Shown piece after piece: positions 13,501-22,978 of a stretch of 64,000 bases of DNA. Numbering within the stretch: position 1 is the first letter of the stretch; each line of letters opens with the position of its first letter. Under the pieces are notes generated by a model. It had not been told where the DNA came from. It was given only the letters and a program-made list of their open reading frames with translations, and ran no database searches. A program made the position numbers and the translations under genes. The DNA is from Strigamia acuminata (taxonomy: Eukaryota; Arthropoda; Chilopoda; Geophilomorpha; Linotaeniidae), in the NCBI GenBank assembly GCA_949358305.1, contig OX442314.1:44214581-44278580 (forward strand). The letters are read 5' to 3'.

Positions 13501-16500
13501 TTGGTGAATTGTGTTGCGGTTAATCTACCGTTAAGTCATTAAATGACACCGTTTAACTGTTACTAATGCTTAGCATGTGTGACGTTTAATGTATTTGTGC
13601 AGTAGAAATATGCTTTTTTACATTTTCATTGAACTAGGACGCAATAAAAAGTGAAAAATTAAGTTTGATACTATTGTGTTATATTTAAGGGCCCAGTTGT
13701 TGAAAACATTTCAAGACGCTGTGGTGGTTTTCTGAAAAAACTCAGTTTAAGAGCATGCCAGAATATAGGAAATTCTGCTTTAAAGTGATACTTTCGAAAT
13801 ACGCGGAAGAACTAATGATGTTACAGTCTTGTTGTTGTTTATTCATAGAATTTTTGCCCAACATTGCAACAACATAGAAGAACTCAATCTGAGTGGCTGT
13901 AAAAACATAACTGATGGGTAAACAATTTTTATTTTTAGTGCTCGATTTTATAAATAAAAGAAATTAATTTAAGAAATTATTTTATTTTTATTTTGTTTTA
14001 TTTTCAGAACATGTCAGAGTTTGTCTGAAAACTGTCCAAAATTGATGCGGTTAGATCTTGATTCCTGTTCCCAAATCACCGATGTTTCGTTAAAAGCTTT
14101 GAGGTATTTAGCAAGATTAGTTGCTTGTCCTAATTTGAATTATTATACGAATGTTGTTTAGTGAAGGGTGCTCAAATTTGGAGCATCTGAATGTGTCGTG
14201 GTGTACAGAATTGACCGAAAATGGGGCCGAAGCATTGGCACGAGGTTGTCCAAAACTCCAATGTTTTGTAGCGAAATACTGTTCTCTGGTAAAATAATAC
14301 TAAGTGCTGTGATTGGTTGAGAGACGCATTGAGATACGTTGAGGAAAATGAATACGGTTAAGCTAAGTTTACACGTCAAGGCCGACGCGTATGGCTGTGG
14401 ACGCATCTAGGATTTGCGAGGCTGTGCAGCGCATGTCATAAGCTGGCGTCAACCAACTTTTTTTGTGTCGACGTTTTGGATTCACATGGGACGCGCGCAC
14501 TACACGCGTCGAACGTGCGAATCGCACGCGTTAACGTGCACATGTGGACTTAGCTTTAGGTTTGAGGGTGAAGGGGGCTGCAGCCCCCCTTGTAAGAAAA
14601 AAAGAAGATAAAACAAACCGACATCAATAGATCTCAATAAATCACAGCACGTCATTAAAATAATACGTTCATGTCGGACTTGAATAATACAAAATAATAG
14701 AATGGAAATATTACGTCTAATCGAATTAAGAACTTCGCCGATGTTTGTTTCAGGTGACTGATGACAGCACAGCTACGATTTCTAGGAACTGTCACAATCT
14801 GCAATTAGTCAATTTATGTGGTTGTTCGGTAAGGTTTTCATAACTAGTCGATCTTGAACAGCAAATGTCATTTTTATTTTATTTTAGAATATAACGGATG
14901 AAGCTATTCAGCAATTGAGCGAAAACTGTCCCAAGCTTCATTATCTTTGCATCTCCGGATGTTCTCATTTAACCGACGCTTCACTTATAGCTTTGAGTAA
15001 AAATTGCCATCAACTTCGGTACGAAATTATGTGAATGTTGCAGTGCTCGAGTCAGAAAGTTTTAACAGCTTGAACAGTTTCCAGGAAGTTATAGCCTGAT
15101 TCGAGCACTGGGGTTTTGTATGTTTTAATAAATTTCAAAAATTTAGAACCTTAGAAGCTGAACGGTGCTCACAATTTACCGACTGTGGTTTCCAGGCGCT
15201 TTCAAAAGTGAGCTTGAATTATAATTAGCATAAAGCCTTGCATTTGCGATTTGCGGTAAGTTCCCTAAGTGCGAACGAGTATTTTCAGCAAAGGTGTACG
15301 AGGTGGAAAAATTGTTAATCCTAATTAAAGAAAACATTAATTTTTTTATTAGAAATTAATAAAGGTACATATTAAACAAAAATTTTAATTTATCTTTGAA
15401 AAGTACAAGTGCTAGACACCCGCAGTTTGTATCTCTGAAAGTTCGTAACTCGGATGTTCGTAACTCGGATGTTCGTATGTAGGGGACTTGCCTATACTTC
15501 CACATCTCGCTCGTCTCGTAATCTCGGTCTCGGAGATCTCAATTTTTTTTAGTCTCAGGATCTCAGTCTCGGCAAAACGAGATTTCGTTATTACGAGATT
15601 TCAAAAGCCCGCCTGATAGCGCGTCTTGGTCATCTCGGAACCTTCTGATCGGAAAACCGAGACTTGAAAACGGCCGAGATGCTGGAAGTTTAGGACTCGC
15701 CGTATCGTGCAGGGCCTTATAAAGAAAATTCAAAGTTTAACTTCCTTATGTGTGTTTTAGAATTGTCATTTACTAGAAAAAATGGATTTAGAGGAGTGCA
15801 ATTTGGTAAATATACTTAAAATTGTAAATTGGTTGCACATGTTTTATTTTTTGTTATTGTTCAGATCACTGATTCTACGCTAAATCACTTGGCGATTGGG
15901 TGTCCCCAACTGGAGCAATTGGTTCGTTTAATCAACGTGTTTTAGTAAAGTGATTTAAACTGTGTGCACTTGTACTGCAGACATTATCACACTGCGAATT
16001 AATCACGGACGAAGGGATTCGTCATTTAGGAATGAGTTCTTGCTCGTCGGAACGTCTGAGTGTGCTCGAACTTGACAACTGTCCACTAATTACCGATGCA
16101 TCGTTAGAGCATCTAGTTACTTGCCAAAGCCTAGAGCGAATTGAACTCTATGACTGTCAATTAATCACAAGGGTTGGCATTCGTAGGTTACGTGTATGTC
16201 TTCTTTTTAATTCTACGCTAGCTGCATTCGAAAAGTCACTCGGTCTGGTTTATCTAGTTTAAGCTGATCTAAATGAATGTTTATAAGTGTCGAAAATGAC
16301 CAAACAAGGGTGTTTAAAATTGCAACTTAATGGTATTATCATTTAGAACCTGTGTCCATGCTCTTAACTGAAATCACACTCTTGCTACGTTTACATGCAC
16401 GGAATATTTCGATGAGATGAAATATTCTGTGTGCACAACTGTCATGTAAACAGGGATGACAAGGATTATTCGAGAGTGAATAATCCCTCGCAGAAAGTTG

Positions 16501-17823
16501 TTTAATTCGAGTGAACTCTAACTCTTTTTAATGCATATACCGCATTGCTTCTGGCACTTCCCCATTGGTCGAATACCGAAAGTGATCGCGAATTATTTTC
16601 TGCAATGGGATTTTTTCACCACTCAAAATATTCGGTGCATGAAAATGGAGAGAAATGAGTGAAAAGGGATTCAGTGATTGGAGTTTAAAATGTTTTGTCT
16701 GAATGACTTTTCAAATGCAGCTAGTATTTGTTGATCTGCATTGTTATTGCAACACACCCATTTACATTCTATACATTTTTAACTAATTGATATATACACG
16801 ATGTGAGGCAGATAAAGTTATCACAAGTAGTACTACGAGTTTCTAAAACATTATGCGTGTTCAAAGTTTTGGTTTTTACGGTTTTTACCGTTTGTATACA
16901 GTCGAAACTCTTTATAACGAATCGCGATGTAACGAATTATCGATATAACGAATACCCAGTGTTGTTCGCGAACTAAGATCGCAAACTAGTTTACTTTTAC
17001 AAGTGAATGTGAACGAAGTTCACGTTCATCGTGTGAACGTCGCAAAACGTAACTTTTTGTTGAAAAAATTATAATTTTAAACGTTTTGATAACGTTTTTA
17101 TCACCAAAGCGTTCATTTCAAATAGAAAACAGCCGTTTTTGCCATAACAAAGCATAAAAATGACTGCTTTTCTAAAAAAAAAAAAGCGGTTTTTTCCATC
17201 TGCAATGCACAAAATAGAACAAAAAACATGTCAATTTTTTTTTTTTAAATTGTAAAGTGAACTGAACTATTGGTTCAAGTTCGCAAACTTGAACTTACTT
17301 GTTAGTTCACTTTGAAAAAATTTGTACTGAACGAGAACGTGAACTAGTTCACACAGTGATGAACTCGAACTTAAACTAGTTCGCCATTTGGTGAACGAGA
17401 TACAACACTGCGAATACATAAAAATGGCCAGTTTGGTTGGCTGGCCCTAGAACACCATGTTAAAAAAATTTCGATATAACGAATTCTCGTTAAAATGAAT
17501 CGATTTTTCGGGTCACTTGCGATTCGTTATAAAGAGTTTCGACTGTATACAGAATGACGTCAAAAACCGCAAAAACCAAAACCACGTCTGAATCGGTTTA
17601 TACTATTTCGGTTGTTTTTATAAATATCTGCCTGTCCGGGTGTGTTGCAATTTTTAGCAATTATCATGCAAAATAAGATTTCTTCAATGTTTGTTTGTTT
17701 TTCTGTAATTTTTAGACTCATTTGCCAAACATCAAAGTTCATGCTTACTTTGCTCCTGTAACTCCACCTCCGTCGGTTGGAGGAGCACGTCAGAGATACT
17801 GCCGTTGTTGTACCATCTTATGA
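10581..17823 (+). CDS. FBXL20: F-box and leucine-rich-repeat protein, FBXL20/FBXL2 type
   Basis: Substrate-recognition subunit of an SCF ubiquitin ligase. Fifteen exons give 474 aa in phase: 10581-10730, 11000-11067, 12557-12611, 12665-12739, 13690-13784, 13849-13917, 14008-14103, 14162-14288, 14754-14828, 14888-15018, 15147-15207, 15761-15805, 15865-15921, 15981-16193, 17716-17823. The F-box starts at about residue 63 (INKKLPKELLLRIFSYLDIV). About a dozen cysteine-containing LRRs (LNLSGCKNITD type) follow, and ELDNCPLITDASLEHL and VHAYFAPVTPPPSVGG are hallmark segments of FBXL2/FBXL20. The protein ends CCTIL, a CaaX box with terminal leucine, which predicts geranylgeranylation and membrane attachment as known for FBXL2. 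The 50-residue acidic exon 1 (MENMDRLEEWLDEYEDFFW) has no counterpart that I recognise in the human proteins. FBXL2 and FBXL20 are vertebrate paralogues, so the symbol marks the clade only. Confidence 0.94.
11119..11543. mobile_element. MITE with long terminal inverted repeats (CGGCATGCCG family)
   Basis: It begins TTACCGTATTACCTCACAT and ends with the complement; the inverted repeats extend about 33 bp and include GCATGCCG palindromes. It has no coding capacity and lies in FBXL20-like intron 2. Relatives occur at 44778-45075 and 55072-56227. Confidence 0.8.
12983..13375. mobile_element. piggyBac-type MITE, 393 bp
   Basis: The ends CACTAGAACGGC and GCCGTTCTAGT are inverted and flanked on both sides by TTAA, the target duplication typical of piggyBac. 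Internal accggtca/tgaccggt palindromes also match the second copy at 50283-50866. It lies in the FBXL20-like intron between 12739 and 13690. Confidence 0.82.
14360..14556. mobile_element. Short foldback/MITE element, about 200 bp
   Basis: The terminal inverted repeats AAGCTAAGTTTACACGT and AAGCTAAGTCCACATGT enclose GC-rich sequence full of ACGCG motifs, unlike the AT-rich intron around it. No coding sequence. Confidence 0.65.
15208..15760. other. FBXL20-like intron without a definable element
   Basis: It holds a tctcg/ctcgg-rich stretch at about 15500-15680 and repeated gttcgta motifs at 15440-15480. A phrase around 15286 (aaggtgtacgaggtgg) resembles 12938 (aaggtgtacaaggtgg), so both probably carry remnants of one old repeat. 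No boundaries could be set. Confidence 0.4.
16390..16645. mobile_element. MITE-like element with 20-bp inverted ends
   Basis: TTTACATGCACGGAATATTT at the left matches the complement of the right end (TTTTCATGCACCGAATATTT) at 18 of 20 positions. The left half folds back on itself again, since catgtaaac recurs at about 16450. No target duplication was established. Confidence 0.55.
16899..17545. mobile_element. Tc1/mariner-type MITE (TTATAACGAA family) with a nested insertion
   Basis: CAGTCGAAACTCTTTATAAC at 16899 is perfectly inverted at 17545 and both ends abut TA (16897-16898 and 17546-17547), the Tc1/mariner target duplication. A second element occupies 16957-17410 within it. Related copies lie at 48533-48716 and 49820-49991, with a worn fragment at about 11935-12045. 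Confidence 0.85.
16957..17410. mobile_element. hAT-type MITE nested in the Tc1/mariner MITE
   Basis: It starts CAGTGTTGTTCGCGAAC and ends with the inverse of CAGTGTTGTATCTCGTTC. The flanks cgaatacc (16949-16956) and cgaataca (17411-17418) form an 8-bp target duplication with one change, as expected of hAT. A relative is at 53106-53451. Confidence 0.82.
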
Positions 17824-18252
17824 AAACGAATTATGATCAAACATTTTCAAGTTGTGACATTGGATATTCAAGATTCTGCAATTGGATTATTGAAGAAAAC
17901 AAATTATGATGGTTTTCAAACAATGATATATAGTTTTACAATTTGTGGACATCCGTGCCTTTAACAGAAGAAAATACTTTTCACATAAGATTACTAAAAA
18001 AAAAAGAAAAAAAAATAAAAAAATAACATTTATGCTACAAACTAGAAGTATATAAATATATATATATAACATTGTTTTTTTTATTTGCTGTTGACATTTT
18101 CTTTTAAATAATTGTGGTGTGCTATTGAACCACGGTGGTTAAGTAAAGAGATAAGAGCGAGTGAAGTGGAATATTGTATTTATGCTTGTGGTAAATTTGG
18201 TACTTGTTAATGAGGTTCAAGTTCTAGTTGTCAGAAAATGTTATTTAACATT

Positions 18253-18258
18253 AATAAA
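18253..18258 (+). terminator. Poly(A) signal for the FBXL20-like gene
   Basis: AATAAA lies 430 bp after the stop codon at 17823. A second AATAAA is near 18326. The convergent IK gene ends about 410 bp further on. Confidence 0.55.
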
Positions 18259-18559
18259 TTTCCATTTTTTTTAGCTAATTCTTAAGATGGTAATTGGAAG
18301 TAGTCGTATTATTTTATATTTAAAATAAATACTTGAATGAAATACTGAAATGATCTCTGAAATTTGTTAAAAAAAATTACCGGAAAAAATCGAATAAGAG
18401 CTGCAGACTGTATGATCTTAGCCATGGCAGCCTGGGGACTGGATATCGCGGGATGGGACGCATACTCACGTAAATGAAAGACAAGGACTCCAGATTGTTG
18501 GGTTGTTAGCCTTTAATCGTCGTCTAGGCATTAATGATTCAACACTTTAAACATGTGAG

Positions 18560-18565
18560 TTTATT
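18560..18565 (-). terminator. Poly(A) signal for IK
   Basis: TTTATT on the plus strand is AATAAA on the minus strand, 103 bp beyond the IK stop codon. Confidence 0.6.
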
Positions 18566-18668
18566 TTTCCAATTTTTATTATCTAACACGTATTGACACA
18601 GAAAATAACATAAGTAATACATAAACATACAAATACACAATTAATTGCAGATTTTTCAGTCAAAAAAC

Positions 18669-18827
18669 TTAATATTTCGCCATTTTGTATTCGGATTCGC
18701 TGAAATAAAATTATTTAACGTAAAAAATAAAAATAAAAAATATATATAATTTTCTTACCCCATGTCTAAAGCAGTGCCTTTTCTTTTCGCAATAATCTAT
18801 CAAATTCAACAACATAAAATCATTCAT

Positions 18828-18870
<43 letters not shown>

Positions 18871-21800
18871 CCTTGCTGATTTTTTGCCACTCGCGGTCCA
18901 ACTCGGCCCTTTCGTCCTTCTTTCCTTGCCCGGTTCGCCGTGTCTTGCGCCCGTCCGCCATTTTGACGCCATATTGGAAAGCGGCTCTGGGCAGCGCCTC
19001 TTTCTGATTCATGTAATCGCTGTATTCTTCCTGCGTGTCGAAATCCCATCGTCCGATCGGTCCTTTCTTGTTGCCCATGTCCATTTTCGTGTAATCCACT
19101 TCGTCGTCGCTGTCGTCGATCGCATCTGCGGTCTCAGGTGCGCTGAATTCAAAAAGTTTTTCATCAGAACTTTTAATTTCGTCAAACCGATCGTCGTTTC
19201 ACCAACCCGGGATAACATTCCGCGTAACTATCGGGTTCGTTCAACCGTTTGAACATCTTCGTGGGTCTTATTTTGCTTTCTTCGACTTTCGGAGGCGCGC
19301 GGCTGCAATCGAATTAATTATAATTAATTATAAGAGCGGGTTTTGATGGTTTGGAAATTACAGTTTTTCGTCGGCGACTTGGGCGAAGCTGCTGCTTGAT
19401 TGCGGCTTCGCGTCAACTTTGACGGTCGAAGTCCCCACCCACGCCTCTCTGTTCCTGAATTTTTCAGATTCGTAATCATCCTGAAAAGAAATATTTTATT
19501 TATTAATTGTTTTTTTAATACTCCGTAATAAATATTTGAATTTATATTTTTGGTTTACTTCTTTTGGTTTTTCGAAATAAGCCTTTCGTTGTTTCTCTCC
19601 TTGGTTATCCTTGGAAGCGCCTTTAGTTAGTGTTGGTAAATAATCTCCAATGTCGCCGTAAATGCTCTCATCTTGGATTTTCTTATCCTCGCGTATCTTT
19701 CCTGGGAATGTGTGAAAAGAAAAATTATATTTGGCATTATATTTCATTTAACACTGTCTAGAAAAATAAATTCAATTCAGTTTTTACACGATTTCTTTTG
19801 ATTTAACGCGTAGTTTAGAATAAGGGTGCGTTTGAATCGGTTTGAATCTGTTTGAATCGTATTTTTTAAAAATTCGATCAAATCCAAAAAATTTCGGACG
19901 GATAAACCAATTATCCAATCCTATCCGAAAAAAATGGTGGCCCATCCAATCCTATCCTCATTCAATTCAAACCGAGTGCGGATTGCGGATAGGATCGAGT
20001 CCCAAACGTCCAAACGTCTCAAACTGATGAATTAAGTGCAAAAATGACCAAAAACTGATGAATTAAGTGCAAAAAATGATCAAAACTGATGAATTAAGTG
20101 CAAAAATGACCAAAAACTGATGAATTAAGTGCAAAAAATGATCAAAACTGATGAATTAAGTGCAAAAATGACCAAAAACTGACGAATTAAGTGCAAAAAA
20201 TGATCAAAACTGATGAATTAAGTGCAAAAATGACCAAAAACTGATTAATTAAGTGCAAAAATGACCAAATGTCCAAAAAAAATTAAATAAAATGCAAAAC
20301 TGACCAAAAATAAGGATCAGTTTCGGTTTCCCCCCCCCCCAATCCTATCCAGAATATATGGATAAAATTTAGGATTATCCAATCCGATTCAAAAAAAATC
20401 GGATTGATTTGGGACCATCCGAATCCGACTCAATTCAATCCGAACTCGGTTTGAGTCGGATTGCATCCTATCCGACCGTACCCTTAGTTTAGAACAAAAT
20501 GTGATTTAAATTTTAAAGAAAAATATTTCCGTCAACTGTAATTTTCTACGAAATATTTAGGAAATCTCCCTCGTTTGGCGTATATTGCAATTCCATTAAC
20601 ATTCAAACCTCTATCCCTTCTCTTAGTCTTCTTGTTTGTCCGCGAGCCCTGTCTCAGGTACGACAGAATTTGAGTCAACTTATTGATGACAATATCATTG
20701 GTCGTCAAAGTCATCTGCGACTGTAATAACAACAAACAAATAAACAAATTAAATTTACTTAAATTGAAATTCATTTCTTCTCATCTTAAAAAACCAACCT
20801 TGATGTTCGGGCAATCGGTTTTACTTCGCAGTAGCGTGGTGGGAATATCACTTTCCGCAAAATCGTCGTCCAATTCGATCACATAGGCCATCCGGCCGGG
20901 CAAAAAGTGGTCGTTCCGTTCGGGAAACTTGTTTTTAAACAACATTCGATGCACGCTTTTAGCCAGTTTGGTTTTAAAAGTCACCTGCTCCTCGACATCG
21001 ACGTCCCTGAATTTCAACAAAATTTATCATTTTCGCTTGGGTTTCGGTACCGGAGTACCGATTTCCCGGGAATCCCGGTGAGAAATCACGGTGCCGGGAA
21101 CCGGGAAATTGGAGAAAAACCGGTTCCGTCAAAAATTCGTTGCTGAAACATCATTTTCGTCGGTCAAACTTTATATTTTGTAACTTTTCACTGATGAAAA
21201 TGGCTATTTTTAACGAAAAATGGCTAAAAATAGCTAAAAATGGCCATTTGTAACGAAAAAATAGCTAAAAAATGGCCATTTTTAACGATAAATGCCTATT
21301 TTTGACGAAAAACGGCCATTCTTGACGAAAAACGGCCACTTTTGATGGAAAACTGCCATTTTTACCATGAAAAATGGCTCAAAATTGCTAAAAATGGCTA
21401 TTTTTGACAAAAAACTGCCATATTTTGTCATTTTTCGTCGCCTCTCGCCTGACCTTTTTTGTTCCCGGGAGTACCGATTTCCCGGGAATACCGGCCATTT
21501 TGGTACCGGGAACCGGGAATTTTAAAAAGGCGGGAAAACAGAAACCATAATTTGCGGACACGGACCTAACCCACTACCACAGATAGCGTTTATAAATTAT
21601 ATATTTTTTCTCTTAAAAACCGATCATCCGATAAGATTATTCACCTCGATTCAGACGGCCCGCCACCCGGAACGTCGTCGAAATCATCTTCCTCCTTCTC
21701 TTTCAACGTTATCTCGCTCCGAACTTTCTGCAGCAAAGCGTAGTCGAGGCCCTTGACCAAGTGAGTGTGCTCCATGTCACCACCCAAAAACTTGGATTCT

Positions 21801-22560
21801 TGAATCATTTGTCGTCGTCGTTCGGCCGCATCTAATCCCCTGCAATGGCGACGTTTCAAAACCAAAACAAATCTGATTCGCGGATGATTCAACGTACGAT
21901 TTCACGTCCGGGGCGACGGCGCGGTAACCCGCAGTCGTACTGATCGGATCTTCGTTGTGGTAGTCCGGATTCGCGCCTTCCCGTCTTTCTTGCGCCTAAA
22001 AACCAAAAATTGCAAAGAAAATTTTTTATTTTTCGAATTTTCTTTTCGAATTTTCCGTTCGAAAAATCCGAACCCTGTCTCTGTATTTCTGCGCTAATTC
22101 CTGCATTTTGAAATCTTCCTGTTTCTTGAGTTTCGCGTAAAAACTAAAGAAATTTAGAATTAAAAATGTGAAAAATTTAATTTTTTCGATTTACTTTTTC
22201 TTCTTCTTTCGTTTTTCGGCTTTGTCATCTTCGCTGGTTCCCTTGGTCCCCCCTGATGTCGGCGCTTCGGGATTTCTGGTCGGTGCAGTGGACGACGGAT
22301 GCGCCGAACGGGGTGTCATCAACAACTTACGGAAATCGTCGTTCGTCAACGGGTGGTGGCTGGAATATATATAAAAAAAAACCTTACGTTTTCTGTCTTT
22401 TTGTTTTTTAATCAACTAAACTTACGAATCTTTCGCCTCATTTCTGCTCGTCTCCGCCGCCGACGGAGGTGGCGGCGGATTCGCGAACGGTTCTTCCTCT
22501 GAAATCGAAATTTATTACGAATAAGTTCAATTTGATCGACTAAATCTTACTTTCAGGCAT
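18669..22560 (-). CDS. IK: IK/RED spliceosome protein
   Basis: RED (with SMU1) is a spliceosomal B-complex factor acting in the nucleus. Fourteen exons give 542 aa in phase: 22551-22560, 22426-22498, 22195-22359, 22074-22143, 21898-21995, 21645-21839, 20799-21006, 20609-20720, 19559-19701, 19362-19480, 19207-19302, 18872-19142, 18759-18796, 18669-18699. Diagnostic stretches are LTNDDFRKLLMTPR, IQESKFLGGDMEHTHLVKGL, MAYVIELDDDFAESDIPTTL, TLTTNDIVINKLTQILSYLR, YAECYPG and NKKGPIGRWDFDTQEEYSDY. The C-terminus KMAKY matches the KY end of animal RED. The arginine-glutamate/aspartate repeat that gives vertebrate RED its name is missing: the region between the SYLRQGSR and YFEKP segments has only ordinary charged sequence. 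Exon 1 carries ten coding bases. Introns hold two hAT-type MITEs. Confidence 0.96.
18823..18871. repeat. (TTTA)n microsatellite beside an IK splice donor
   Basis: About 12 tandem copies of tttat-type tetranucleotide end directly at the IK donor (exon edge 18872), so on the minus strand the intron begins gtaaataaataaat. Confidence 0.95.
19821..20486. mobile_element. hAT-type MITE carrying a minisatellite, in an IK intron
   Basis: It begins TAAGGGTGCGTTTG and ends CGTACCCTTA. An exact 8-bp duplication gtttagaa flanks it (19813-19820 and 20487-20494). Inner arms repeat aatccgat/atccgaa motifs. The middle (20025-20275) is a 30/31-bp tandem array, and a run of about ten C lies near 20331. Confidence 0.88.
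20025..20275. repeat. Minisatellite, 30/31-bp units, inside the hAT MITE
   Basis: The motif gaattaagtgcaaaa recurs at 20061, 20092, 20122 and 20153, alternating 31 and 30 bp because caaaaatgaccaa alternates with caaaaaatgatca. This is therefore a two-unit higher-order repeat. Confidence 0.9.
21037..21549. mobile_element. hAT-type MITE, GGTACCGGG family, in an IK intron
   Basis: The left end GGGTTTCGGTACCGG and right end GGCGGGAAAACAGAAACC match the family copies at 45974-46385 and 55837-56127, which have clear 8-bp duplications. The centre is a run of aaaatggc/gccatttt repeats. Flanking duplication is not evident here, so this copy is older. Confidence 0.72.
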
Positions 22561-22978
22561 CGTATAGTTCGTTTCTTATGATTTTCAACGTTAACTGGTC
22601 CGTGTTTCCCAGGCCCGAGACTGTAAACAAGATTCAGTCAGTTCACGTGAGATTTCGTTCGGATCTCGTTCCCTACTCGCCTCCGTAGACGATCTTAATC
22701 CCAAATACTCCCAAAAGGTGTCACCTTCGACCAAAACTTCCGGTTTATAGTTGCCCAAACAAAATTCGAGGAACGAGACGGTCAAATCGGCTCCAAAGGA
22801 CAAAAAAAACCACTTTGGAAATAGAATCGTAAGTACAGTAAGTACAGTTCCCGCGAAAAACACGCAACGTTCGAATTTCCCAACCCAAACAGCCGCAGAA
22901 ACGAAACGGCGCGAACGGCGCACCGTGAAGTGGATTTTGCAAGCTCACGATTTCTTTGCTTCGTTTTCAGGCGTCGGA
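22561..22978. promoter_or_regulatory. Intergenic region between divergent IK and ARIH2
   Basis: The start codons are 418 bp apart on opposite strands, which implies a shared promoter. An acceptor-like ttcgttttcag ends at 22970, eight bases before the ARIH2 start codon, so ARIH2 probably has a spliced 5' leader. No TATA box seen. The open frame running through this region upstream of 22979 has no family match. Confidence 0.5.

Noticed and set aside
22751-22978. N-terminal extension of ARIH2 in the same frame
   Set aside because: The extension is not conserved in ARIH2 and contains an acceptor-like ttttcag just before the ATG at 22979, so it is more likely promoter and leader.
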